Below are positions 33,701-43,976 of a stretch of DNA of 64,000 bases, in pieces (the stretch's first letter is position 1; each line of letters begins with the position of its first letter). The notes under the pieces were generated by a model. It worked only from the letters and a program-made list of their open reading frames with translations, did not search any database and was not told the DNA's origin. This DNA comes from Smittia aterrima. Its lineage: Eukaryota; Arthropoda; Insecta; Diptera; Chironomidae. The stretch lies in contig CP093829.1 of assembly GCA_033063855.1 (NCBI GenBank), positions 10,243 to 74,242 on the forward strand, read 5' to 3'. Both the position numbers and the translations under genes were made by a program.

Positions 33701-36700
33701 ATTATCGAATTCAAGAAGATCTCGAGGGAAAAGTCTACGTAACTGCCGAATACAAGTTCAACACTCTGGCAGAGTTAGTTCATCATCATAGCGTTTTACA
33801 TGAAGGGCATGGATTGATCACTCCATTACTGTATCCAGCGCCAAAACAAAATAAACCAACAGTATTTCCACTTAGTCCCGTAAGTTTTAAATATCATCGG
33901 TTCAAACGCCAATATCATTGACATTTTTTTAGGAGCCTGACGAATGGGAAATCAGTCGCACCGATATCGTCATGAAGCATAAGTTGGGAGGAGGACAGTA
34001 CGGGGAAGTTTATGAAGCTATTTGGAAGCGGTATGGCAACACCGTAGCTGTCAAAACTCTAAAGGAAGATACGATGGCTCTTAAGGATTTTCTAGAAGAA
34101 GCAGCAATCATGAAGGAAATGAAACATCCTAATCTTGTACAATTGATAGGCGTTTGCACGCGAGAACCGCCATTCTATATCATTACTGAATTTATGAGTC
34201 ATGGGAATTTGCTAGACTTTCTTCGAGCAGCTGGTCGTGAGACAGTCGATGCTGTAGCTCTTCTTTATATGGCAACACAAATCGCATCTGGTATGAGTTA
34301 TCTCGAGAATAGAAACTTCATTCACCGTGATTTAGCTGCCAGAAATTGTCTAGTCAGTGAAAACAATCTCGTAAAAGTAGCAGATTTCGGTCTCGCTAGA
34401 TTGATGCGTGATGATACGTATACAGCCCATGCTGGAGCAAAATTCCCAATTAAATGGACAGCTCCTGAAGGGTTAGCTTATAACAAATTTAGGTAAAATC
34501 AATTTTGATCAAAAATTTATATTACTAATTAATTCTTTAAATGTTTTAGCACCAAATCTGACGTTTGGGCCTTTGGTGTTTTACTGTGGGAAATTGCCAC
34601 CTATGGAATGTCGCCATATCCTGGAATTGATCTCAGTGATGTTTTTCATCGTCTCGAGTCAGGTTACCGAATGGAACGACCTCCAGGATGCCCGCACGAA
34701 GTTTATGATCTGATGAGGAAATGTTGGCAATGGAATGCAACAGATCGTCCATCATTCAAATGCATTCATCACGACTTAGAGCATATGTTTCAGGTAATTT
34801 CAGTTAAATTAAAAAATATGATATATTTTATATTCATAAATCTTGTTTTTAGGAGTCCTCCATCATAGAGGCAGTAGAAAAACAACTTCAAGGTACATCT
34901 AGCGCATCGTCTCAACCAAGTTTAACACCACAGATGGGTAAGAAGCCGCAAATGGGAACACACATTTCTCAACATCAACAACAGCTTGATCCTCAAGCCA
35001 TCACGCCACTTTCTGGTAAAAATACCAAACAATGTTTTTAAATGGTAGTAATAACTCAAAGCTCTATTCACAGATTCCTCTTCAAAGTTGAGCACATTTT
35101 CGTCTACAGGAAAATCAGGATCTGCTGTCCAAATGCGTCGAACAACGAACAAGCGTGGTAAAACTGCACCAGCTCCTCCTAAACGAACAAGGTGAGCATA
35201 ACCGCTAATAAAATTGAGACAATAGCACTAAACATTCTGCTTTTATAGTCTTCTTTCTTCAAGTCGAGATTCTACATATCGCGATGATGATCCACGAAAT
35301 ATCGAAGAGCTTAATGGTATGGGTAAAATTGCGAAATCTTCCTCTTGCAGTTCCTTCCTTATCAGTATTCTGTTTCGAGGTATTTTTAAAAATAGTGGCA
35401 TTCAAATTTTTTGTTTTCGAGTTACGCCCGAAACTAAAACCAATGCACGTAAAGGAACTAAAAAGTTCATTTGATTTAAGCTTTTTTGCCACTAATCAAC
35501 AAACAGACCGTCACTAACTGATTTTAAAACCAACCTAGTGTGTACCACTATTTGATCAACGTTTTCTTTATGTTTTAGGATTTTCAAGGGAAATTGCGAA
35601 TCTTGCAACACGCGCCGACTCCGAGAATGAAAACCATGAGATCACTCCTGATACCGATACAGATAGTCAGGAGCATCTCGCTAAACATTCAATGATGCCC
35701 CCGCAAGCCCCGCAAAATTCATTTAAACGAGCGCCTGTTATGGGGAATCGAGGACTTGAAACAAGAAATAGCAAACGGTCGAGTCAGCGTAAAACTCCAC
35801 TTACCCCAATCAATAATGCAACAACACCGTTTACAACTCAGCCAGTTCTTGGCGCTCTAGAAGTTCAGAATGTGAAACGTGCCATAAATCGTTATGGTAC
35901 ATTGCCCAAAGGAGCAAGAATTGGAGCTTACTTGGAGTCATTACGCCAAAATGGAGAAAGTGAATCTCCTCCTTCTAACTCTTCCTTAAATCAATCACAA
36001 GCAACTCACTCAAATGGAAACGGTCTAAGCATCACAATCGCAGAAAATCCTTCCAATCATTCTCCCAGAACTGCATTAAAGGTTCAACCTCAAATGATTC
36101 GAAGCAACTCTTCAGGTGGTGTAACAATATCCAACTCAGCCACTGCTAGTCTAACAAAACTCCAACGCCATCGCACAACAACTGATGGATCGATGATGAC
36201 TACTTTTTCAAGCTTCCGAAGTACCGGAAACAATAGTCCAAAACGAGCTATTCAAGTTCCAGCTCTTGCAGATTTAGAATTTCCCCCACCGCCCAATGAT
36301 TTACCGCCTCCTCCTGAAGAATTCGAAAGCTCTCATCAGTTCCAAAATGACATTCCTTCAAAACATGTCCAAATCAACAATGACGTCTCAAATATTGCAC
36401 CAAGCGTTGAAGAAGCAAGCACAAGATTTGGTGTGAGCTTAAGAAAGCGTGAGCCTTCAACCGATTCTTGCAGTTCTTTAGGAAGTCCAGCTAATGATCT
36501 CATGGAATCTTCTTCGAAGACCCAGCTTAACGATGTGCCAAAATCAGTTGAACCAACTTCAATACTTTTGAATGATTTGACTGAGACGATTGTTAGGTCT
36601 GAAGTGTGTATCAAGCCTTTGCACAAACCCACTACACCGAAACCAACTTTACCAGAAGGAAATGGAATTCCTTTTAAAGCTCAATTAAAGAAAGTGGAAC

Positions 36701-37629
36701 CGAAGAAAATTATTAAGGAACAATCCAAAGATGAAATCTGCACAAGTATTATCGACTTTAAATCGAGATTACGAAAAGTTGACGACGGAACTGAAGAGGT
36801 TAACAAAATTAACAGCAAAAGTGATAATAAATTGATAAGCGAGAAACCAAATAACAATAACACGATGAATAACAGCAAAAAGACTGAGATTAAGAATGAA
36901 GTGGGTGATGAGGCAAAGAAAGATTTGTTTGAACTTAAACCAGGTGACGCTTTCAGTGAAGACGACAAACGCAAGAGTACAGGAAGCATTAGTAGCTTGA
37001 AAAAGTTGTGGGAGGCAAAGGAACATGCGCCTTCGAATGATCAAAATGCTCAACTTAGTCCAAAAATGGGAATGAAGAAGAAAGAGGATAACGATGATAA
37101 TCATAACAATAACAGCGTATCGCCAAATAATGGAAATCATGAGTTGAGCATGGATCCACCTGTTGCAAAAAAACCTGCTGTTCCAGTCAAACCATCAAAG
37201 TTCACAATTTATGCGACACCTATCCAGCAGTCAATTCCGAAAGTCACAGAAAACAACAATCTTGCACAGGTGGTTGCAAATCCTGTATCAGCTCATCAAT
37301 CTAAAACTTCCGGTAGTCGCGAAAATATTTTAGAACTTGTCCACATAGTTGAGAGCAATCTAAAAACTCCTGTTAACATGATGACTGCAACTCAATGGTT
37401 GCAATTGAGTGATAAACTCAATATTATTCAGTCGTCATGCGTGAGTTATGCAGATAATGAGTCAATGCCCATTCATAGCAAATTCCAGTTTCGTGAACTC
37501 GTTACACGCGTGGAGAATCAATCAAACTGCTTGCGATCTGCAGGTCAAAAGAATGTCCAGGATAACGAAAAACTTCTATTAGAAGTTGGACAATCTCTGA
37601 AGCAGATTTCAAATGCACTCCATAGATAA
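27704..37629 (+). CDS. Abl: Abl non-receptor tyrosine kinase
   Basis: Abl phosphorylates cytoskeletal and signalling substrates in axon guidance and epithelial morphogenesis. Exons: 27704-27848, 33155-33879, 33933-34492, 34550-34793, 34853-35015, 35074-35191, 35249-35316 and 35579-37629, total 1357 aa, all joins in frame. 'MGNQQS' is a likely myristoylation site. Exon 1 ends 'NIFTEHH' and joins 'EALLQSRPLPHVP', as in fly Abl. SH3 is about 121-178 ('LFVALYDF'..'GWVPSNYV'), SH2 about 185-275 ('WYHGPISRN', 'FLVRESES'), and the kinase about 300-550 (GGGQYGEV, VAVK, HRDLAARN, DFG, APE) with all catalytic residues. The tail has 'EFPPPPNDLPPPPEEF' (EVH1/Ena-type ligand), 'NRYGTLPKGARIGAYL', and a C-terminal F-actin-binding helical domain ending 'QSLKQISNALHR'. 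Intron 1 (5.3 kb) is unusually long here and carries a transposon-like element. Confidence 0.97.
30780..32076. mobile_element. Non-autonomous DNA transposon-like element with 194-bp terminal inverted repeats
   Basis: Left arm 30782-30975 and right arm 31881-32074 are inverted copies, differing at one position that I can see, with termini 'AGGCTTGAACCG'. Each end is bordered by TA, consistent with a TA target-site duplication of the Tc1/mariner type, though TA is palindromic and so weak evidence alone. The internal 905 bp have only short chance frames (72 codons at 31100-31318, minus) and no transposase motif that I recognise, so it would need a helper. It lies in Abl intron 1. The near identity of the arms suggests recent insertion or arm-to-arm conversion. 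Confidence 0.8.
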
Positions 37630-38669
37630 GGCTCCAAGACTATTTGACAGTGTCAGTAGCGTTCTATTTTTCTACTGTATCTTGCATCCCATGTTTCAAG
37701 TCATAAACTTTTTAATATTTATAAAACTAATCTCTCGTAGAATCTAATCAAGCTTTTGTTACAACTTTCATTCACATTTATATTTCAGAAAAGCAAAATG
37801 ATGCCAAAAAATTTTGAATGTTTTACTATGATTTATTTTCATTAGAGTTTACTATTCAAATTAATTATAGTTTATCTCTATGAAAGTTTTGTCCAATTAA
37901 CAATATCAAAGCTTCCAAAAAAACTTTTTGTCAGATTCACTCGAGATGAGTTGATTTAGATGCTTGAGTCGTTTCTTAACTGCCACTGAATGAGCTTTGA
38001 TAGCTTAAATAAAATTCGGGCTGAGGTTTTGATCTAAAACTTATCAAACAATGAATCTAGTCGATTGCTTTCATCAAATCAAAACTGTCATGGGGCATTT
38101 TAGATCGTAGCAATTTCTCGAAATAATTATTTGAAGCAAGAAAAACCTTATGTTAATGCATAAACAAGAAAATAATTTTATTAATCGCTATTTAATTAAT
38201 TTGTGAATATCATTAAAAACTCATCTCATATTACTTCACAATTAATGAGAAAAACAATTAAATTTATGATTCCGTTTCAATTAATTATGATAAACTGATC
38301 TAAATTTCATCGATTGACAAGCTCTAGTTCTTGTTTGTAGAAATCACATAAGGAAAGACAAGAATGAAAACTGATACTCCCAAAGATATTTTTAGGAACA
38401 TTTATCATAAGTTGGCAACGAAATTTATAACGAAAATAAAAATTCAATCATAATATGTCTGCGTATCGTATAATAATAACTAAGAATAAACAAAATAACC
38501 TAATATTTAATCAAAACCGCGACAAAAAGATCATTAAAATGTCACAAATTGTGGGAAAATAAAAACAAAATCTTTTATAAAACTCATATGATTTTTATTT
38601 CTTGCTGTGATAATAATAAACATTTTATCTCTTACAGAATTCCGGAAATTTTCATGTATTCATTGAAAC
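37630..38669. other. Abl 3' flank and intergenic AT-rich DNA
   Basis: No gene is recognised. The stretch contains the presumed 3' UTRs of Abl (+) and of the repeat-protein gene (-), which converge here. Confidence 0.5.
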
Positions 38670-40464
38670 TCATTGCTTTGATTCAGAATTTGTCGGAATT
38701 GAAGTAGTTTCAACTTTAATTCTATTTGAAGAAAATAAAAATTAATATCATAATTTGTAAATTGCACATGCTTTGTAACTTACACATCCTTCTTTGTTAA
38801 GATTTGGTCAACAGGAACTGGATGAATAAAGGATGGACTCTGATTATTATTTGACGATGATGAAGATTGAAGGGGCTCTCGGACGTTGCCTGCAGGTGAT
38901 TCTCGCTTTTGGACGATTTGACTACCAGACTTAACTGCCGTGGTGGACGAAGTTTCATCTTTAGTGGACTTCAAATCAGATTTATTATCCGTAGGGTTTG
39001 TTAACAATTTTGAAGATTGTACGGTTGATTTTAAGTCTGATGACTGTTTAGGAGCATCACGTTTAGTTCTTGATCCTTGTTGTGAGGCTTTTGGCAAATC
39101 AGAATGTTGTGATGTAGTTTCAGGTTTCTTATTTAAGGTTGTTGCTTTTTGATCAACATTTTTTGGTGCGTCACGGGTTATTCTCGATCCTTGTGTAGAG
39201 GCTTTTGGCAAATCAGAATGTTGTGATGTAGTGTCAGGCTTCTTGTTTAAGGTTGTTGCTTTTTGATCAACACTTTTTGGTGCGTCACGGGTTATTCTCG
39301 ATCCTTGTGTAGAGGCTTTTGGCAAATCAGAATGTTGTGATGGAGTGTCAGGCTTCTTGTTTAAAGTTGTTACTTTTTGATCAACATTTTTTGGTGCGTC
39401 ACGGGTTATTCTCGATCCTTGTGTAGAGGCTTTTGGCAAATCAGAATGTTGTGATGTAGTGTCAGGCTTCTTATTTAAGGTTGTTGCTTTTTGATCAACA
39501 CTTTTTGGTGCGTCACGGGTTATTCTCGATCCTTGTGTAGAGGCTTTTGGCAAATCAGAATGTTGTGATGTAGTGTCAGGCTTCTTATTTAAGGTTGTTG
39601 CTTTTTGATCAACACTTTTTGGTGCGTCACGGGTTATTCTCGATCCTTGTGTAGAGGCTTTTGGCAAATCAGAATGTTGTGATGTAGTGTCAGGCTTCTT
39701 ATTTAAGGTTGTTGCTTTTTGATCAACACTTTTTGGTGCGTCACGGGTTATTCTCGATCCTTGTGTAGAGGCTTTTGGCAAATCAGAATGTTGTGATGTA
39801 GTGTCAGGCTTCTTATTTAAGGTTGTTGCTTTTTGATCAACACTTTTTGGTGCGTCACGGGTTATTCTCGATCCTTGTGTAGAGGCTTTTGGCAAATCAG
39901 AATGTTGTGATGGAGTGTCAGGCTTCTTGTTTAAAGTTGTTACTTTTTGATCAACATTTTTAGGTGCGTCACGGGTTATTCTCGATCCTTGTGTAGAGGC
40001 TTTTGGCAAATCAGAATGTTGTGATGTAGTGTCAGGCTTCTTGTTTAAGGTTGTTGCTTTTTGATCAACACTTTTTGGTGCGTCTCGCTTGACTCGTGAA
40101 CTCTGAGACAAAGTTGGCGGTTGAGAGTTAATTTGCGTTGTGCGAGGTGCTGTTGGGTTCGCAGAAGTTGTTGGACTCTTTTGTACATTGTTATTGGTTT
40201 TTCCGTCTGTAATTTTGGAAGTATCACGTTTATGCAACGGATGAGCTTGTACACCACCTTGCGCTGAGAAATTTTCAGATCCATTGTTAGCGTTTTTTTG
40301 CAACGGAAGTGTTGAAATGTCGGGATTTGTGGATGAATGACGTTTCTCATCAATCGCAATCGGTGTTGCCAAGGCTATCGCAACAAAGGATAATAGAATA
40401 ATCTGAAAATCAATAAGTTTTATTGGTACTAAAAGCGAGGTAGTTATGATCTTACTGCTTTCAT
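38670..40464 (-). CDS. Secreted repeat protein with nine 38-residue units
   Basis: I do not recognise a family. Exons: 40464-40456 (only MKA), 40402-38784 and 38721-38670, total 559 aa. The spliced start gives 'MKAIILLSFVAIALATP', a clear signal peptide. The donor at 38783 (gtgtaag context) and the in-frame exon 3 are preferred to reading on to a stop at 38780, but both endings are possible. The body has nine tandem 38-residue units plus a partial tenth, each like 'SRITRDAPKSVDQKATTLNK' followed by 'KPDTTSQHSDLPKASTQG'. It is rich in Lys, Thr, Ser, Asp and Gln, lacks Cys, and looks disordered. The first and last units carry a dibasic 'KRDAP'; the inner ones have 'TRDAP'. A TATA box and initiator lie upstream. 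Role unknown; a secretory-gland or matrix product is a guess. Confidence 0.8.
39045..40110. repeat. 114-bp coding minisatellite
   Basis: The DNA under the 38-aa units repeats every 114 bp: 'ggtgcgtcacgggttattct' recurs eight times from about 39165 to 39963, with diverged edge units near 39050 and 40078. Inner units are almost identical at nucleotide level, synonymous sites included, so they have been homogenised recently. Confidence 0.93.
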
Positions 40465-40506
40465 CTTTGCTGTCACGTTAATTCACTTGACAAATCTTCG
40501 AGTTAA

Positions 40507-40541
40507 ACTGAGTAAGCTGTCCTGATGTGTCTCCTATTTAT
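40507..40541 (-). promoter_or_regulatory. Core promoter (TATA plus initiator) of the repeat-protein gene
   Basis: On the minus strand ATAAATAG (40541-40534) lies about 31 bases upstream of the A of TCAGT (40511-40507), the arthropod initiator. The spacing is what a TATA-dependent promoter needs. It predicts a 5' UTR of about 45 bases before the ATG at 40464. Confidence 0.65.
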
Positions 40542-41347
40542 TGCGTTTTAATATTGCGTTCGGCGGCAATTAACACCTTTTGTTCAATACTAGCACTTCG
40601 ATTAGCGTTCCCGGTTCAGCCAACTTGTCTGTGTGAAAATCCAGAAAGATGAGGTAAAATTTAACATAAACAGCCGGTCAAATTACAAGCGCAAATAATA
40701 TGCCGAAATTGTTTTGCGAGATTTCTCTTAGTTCGTTTATTTAATAATTTGTATCAACAAGAGTTCAGCAAACGTTTTCGCAATTCAATAAGCAAGTTAT
40801 AAGCATAACGGTTATGCTGGAAAATGCTAATTGGTAATTGCTACAAAAGTATCAAAAGCGTTACATAAATTTGAGGTAAACTAGAGAAATACAATAAACA
40901 TATAATTGACAACTTCGAACCTGATTTGAGCTTAATGCAAAACTGTGTCGCTGAATCAACAACCTACTTAAAATTAAATCTTTCATCTTTAAGAATTTTA
41001 AAAATTGAAACCATTTTTTTAATTATTTAATTTGGAATTCACTTTCTAGGTTGCAGGTATCGTTGCCAATAAAGCCAAAAAAGCAACGATACCTGAAATC
41101 TAGAAAGTGAGTTTTAAAATAAATAATTAAATCTTTCACTTTTTCTAAAAACTTTTATTGAGTTTTCAATTCCCAAAGAACGAAGTTGTAGGCAATTCTT
41201 TTCTGATAATTTGCAAATTAGTTCTTAGAAACCTAACAGACAGTTTCGACAGATATTTCGAATTTTTCGACTTTATTGTTGTCAGTCAGAAAAAAAATCA
41301 CAAGCTGCCACTTTTGCATTTTTTAAGCTTTTTAGAATATTTAGAAA
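40542..41347. other. Intergenic stretch between repeat-protein gene and SELENOF
   Basis: The two genes are divergent. Apart from the hairpin at 41040-41109 (listed separately), I see no gene. Confidence 0.5.
41040..41109. ncRNA. 70-nt near-perfect hairpin, miRNA-precursor-like or foldback
   Basis: Two 27-nt arms, 41040-41066 and 41083-41109, pair with 25 Watson-Crick pairs, one G-T pair and one mismatch, around a 16-nt loop. The stem contains 'caggtatcgttgc' opposite 'gcaacgatacctg'. Complementarity continues more loosely outward to about 41019 and 41131. The size and shape fit a microRNA precursor, but a tiny foldback element fits as well. Expression is unknown, and the strand cannot be chosen. 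Confidence 0.35.
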
Positions 41348-41889
41348 ATGATGGATTTATTATTTCTATCATTCTTAATCGTAAGTTTCGCCTTTGCTTT
41401 CAAGTTTTTTCTCTTTTTCACATAGTTTTCTTTTAGTCGTCTGCAATCGTTGTCAGCGGTGAATTTACTAGCGAAGACTGCAAAGAAATTGGTTTCATAA
41501 AATCTCAGCTTATGTGTTCTTCCTGCGAAAATTTAAAAGACTTTGGACTTGAAGAAATCAAAGAATCATGTTATGAATGTTGCCAAAAGGAATTAGGAGG
41601 AGGATCCGTTTCAAGAAAATATCAAAAAGCAATTCTAGAAGTCTGTACATGCAAATTTGGAAGTTTTCCTCAAATACAAGCTTTTGTCAAATCCGATATT
41701 CCAAGCAAATTCAAGAACTTGGAAATCAAGTATCTTCGAGGACTGGACCCGCAAATTAAGCTCCTGGACAAGAATGGCGTAGTTAAAGAAACACTCTCGA
41801 TCTCAAAATGGAATACAGATACAATTTTTGAATTCTTCAAAGAGGTCCTGATATCCGATGACGAATATGCTCGAACAAACATAATTTAA
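41348..41889 (+). CDS. SELENOF: SELENOF (Sep15) homologue with Cys in place of Sec
   Basis: SELENOF is an ER-lumen thioredoxin-fold protein that works with UGGT in glycoprotein quality control. Exons 41348-41380 and 41437-41889 give 161 aa. The N-terminus 'MMDLLFLSFLISSAIVVSG' is a signal peptide. A Cys-rich UGGT-binding segment follows ('TSEDCKEIGF', 'MCSSCENL', 'CYECCQKE'), then the redox motif 'ILEVCTCKFG' and 'FPQIQAFVKSDIPSKFKNL', 'LLDKNG' and 'LSISKWNTD'. The selenocysteine of the vertebrate protein is a Cys (TGC) here, as in flies, so no SECIS is needed. It converges on the small secreted gene at 41977, with 87 bp between the stops. Confidence 0.93.
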
Positions 41890-41929
41890 AACAATTCCGT
41901 CTGTTTTTAAAATTCTTTAATTGGCTTCT

Positions 41930-41935
41930 AATAAA
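41930..41935 (+). terminator. AATAAA poly(A) signal of SELENOF
   Basis: The hexamer AATAAA lies 41 bases after the SELENOF stop, in the short space before the convergent gene. Confidence 0.6.
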
Positions 41936-41976
41936 ATATTATTCATTTTTCAAGAAACAATCTGCCAATCTAATTG

Positions 41977-42435
41977 TTAAAAGATGCAACAGTTGCTGCC
42001 AACATCCCCTGGAGAAATACATTTGCCATTCTCGAGACATACTATATTTTGCGCTACCAATTCCACCACGTTTGCATCGTCCATTTCGAATGTTTTTTGC
42101 ACCCAAGTAAGAAGATTCAATGAAAAGTTTTCTGGTTCCTCAAGCTCTTCAAACGCATCCAATTCATCGGATCTCCCGAAAATGTTTTTAAAATATATTT
42201 TTTCCTGTAATCCTTTATCGAGATGAAAAATAATAAATCTATCACGATCTGAAAACAAAGACTTGTTAAATTTTAATTTGAAGAGAATATTTAAAAGTGA
42301 TTTGTTTAACTTACTGTAAATTGGAATGCTTTCGAAAAACATTTGAGCTTCGCCAATTGGACTATCATCCGTTTCTCGAAATTGATGAGCTGATGAAACA
42401 TGAACCAGAAGGAGAACTGCTAAAAGAATTTTCAT
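41977..42435 (-). CDS. Small secreted protein A, unrecognised family
   Basis: Exons 42435-42315 and 42248-41977 give 130 aa. 'MKILLAVLLLVHVSSAHQF' is a signal peptide. The mature part has 'GEAQMFF', a helical acidic middle ('LDAFEELEEPENF'), 'LLTWVQKTFEMDD' and a Cys-containing tail ('VCLENGKC', 'GDVGSNCCIF'). It is a paralogue of the gene at 43977-45136: both share EAQM(F/Y)F, an aliphatic-Trp helix, a Cys pair with five residues between, and 'D(V/I)G', and both split the motif region with a phase-1 intron. I know no domain of this form. The reading frame extends upstream in frame to 42510, but the chosen ATG gives the signal peptide directly. Confidence 0.75.
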   Translation of the reverse strand: MKILLAVLLLVHVSSAHQFRETDDSPIGEAQMFFESIPIYSKLNKSLLNILFKLKFNKSLFSDRDRFIIFHLDKGLQEKIYFKNIFGRSDELDAFEELEEPENFSLNLLTWVQKTFEMDDANVVELVAQNIVCLENGKCISPGDVGSNCCIF

Positions 42436-43976
42436 TTTTTGCTTCACATAAATATTTGACTTGTCTGAGTATAACGAATCAACACGATAAACTACGAAGA
42501 ATTTTTTCAAAACAATCGAAAGATTAAAAATCCGGCGTCATCGAAGTTTATGGTTGCACTCGATACCGACTGGCGATAACAGTCGAATCTTTCGACGAAA
42601 AATTCTGATGCTTCTCTTGTTTTTTTTCCCTTCTCTGCCTTTTTTAAAATTAACTCGATTTGCCTTCTTTGCCAAAGCGGTATTTTTCAATCATTTTGTT
42701 GGTTTAGAAAAAGGTTTATTAGGTAGAGGAAGATGCGTGACTTTGAGGTTTGCTTTGGATTTTTATTGAGGAATTTTAAGAAGACTAATAAGTACTGTAC
42801 GATAAGGTAAGCTTTGAGACAGCCCGATTTGTGCGTGATACAAGTTCGGTTGCCACAAATCCCTTATTTATTCGATGCTTTGGAATTTTCATTTCGGTGA
42901 GTTGGGTCGAAGATAAATACTTGTGGACTTTATTTTTCTTAATAAAATCTTCTTTTATTGATTTTTTTAAAAATTACTCAGAATAGCTTTCGAAGATGTT
43001 TTTATGCCCTGTTTTCTAAATTTTATCAAATTAAAATAATCTTAGAGGGCTACAAATGCAGGCGGTTCTCTGCTCATTAATGTATATTTAATCGTTTTGC
43101 CTAGATATATGAACGAATGAGATTTAAATTAAATTATTAATTAGCGCATTTTCCGCCTCGGGAAAATTTTAAAGCCTTTAGAGGATTGTGTTCAAAAATA
43201 TAGGATTATTCTTGAATTGAGCGGTAAAGAAAGACAGAAAAAGCAATCAACTTTAATATAAGCTTTTATCGAAGTCATTTCCTTTAATTGTTATCACTGT
43301 GAGCGAGGTTGGAAAATAAATTCAAGTTTTTATATTCGGCATTATGTATGTCTTTTGGGTTTTCAAGCGAACATTGGCTTTATACAGAATTAAAACTAAG
43401 CAGTTTTAAAATAGTCTATGATTATTTAAAAAATCAAGACCAAAAGAGCTTAATAAAACTCATTTTTATTTGCCACATTGAGATTAAGATAGGATTGGAT
43501 AATTGGCAAATAAGTCGAATACGACCAATATAAATTAATCTAATGAAATTGATAAAAGAATTGTAATCAAAAATCCCGTCACGTTTATTATCATTTTCTT
43601 ATGGGGTTTCAAATTGTGACAAAATGATGAAAAGTTTGACAATAAATCGTGAAGAGCTTGAAAATACAATCGTTCATAAAACCAAGAGCTTATTTCTTAA
43701 TAATCATTGATTAATGTTAGTTGAGATTGAACACTTCAGCTTTCGTTTTGTTTTCGAAATATTTTTTTAAATAATTTTTTATTGTGAGTGACTTTTTTTT
43801 AATTTAATATTAGTTGACACTAAAGAATGTTTTTGTTCTGGTTCAAATTTTCTATGTTTCTAGATTTCTTCAATTTCTTCTCCAATTTGATATATTTTTT
43901 TAAATATAATACAGTAGAGCACGGTGAAGTGATCAATTCAAAGCGTGAAAACCCAAATGTTCATTTATTCCGAACA
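42436..43976. other. Intergenic stretch between two divergent paralogues
   Basis: No gene is recognised. Frames at 42554-42769 and 43309-43533 lack motifs. It holds the promoters of the paralogous small secreted genes on either side. Confidence 0.5.

Noticed and set aside
35284..35517. Pair of overlapping frames on both strands in the Abl region
   Set aside because: They fall across Abl exon 7 and its following intron, and neither is needed for the Abl model, which joins 35316 to 35579 in frame.
36336..37140. Minus-strand frames opposite the Abl tail exon
   Set aside because: They mirror the low-complexity Ser/Asn/Lys-rich coding strand of Abl and have no independent support.
39045..40110. 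Regular 114-bp repeats as a possible CRISPR-like array or satellite
   Set aside because: They are in frame, encode a 38-aa unit inside a signal-peptide protein, and there are no unique spacers; the genome is eukaryotic.
40045..40359. 104-codon minus frame overlapping the repeat-protein start
   Set aside because: Shifted-frame shadow of the signal-peptide protein.
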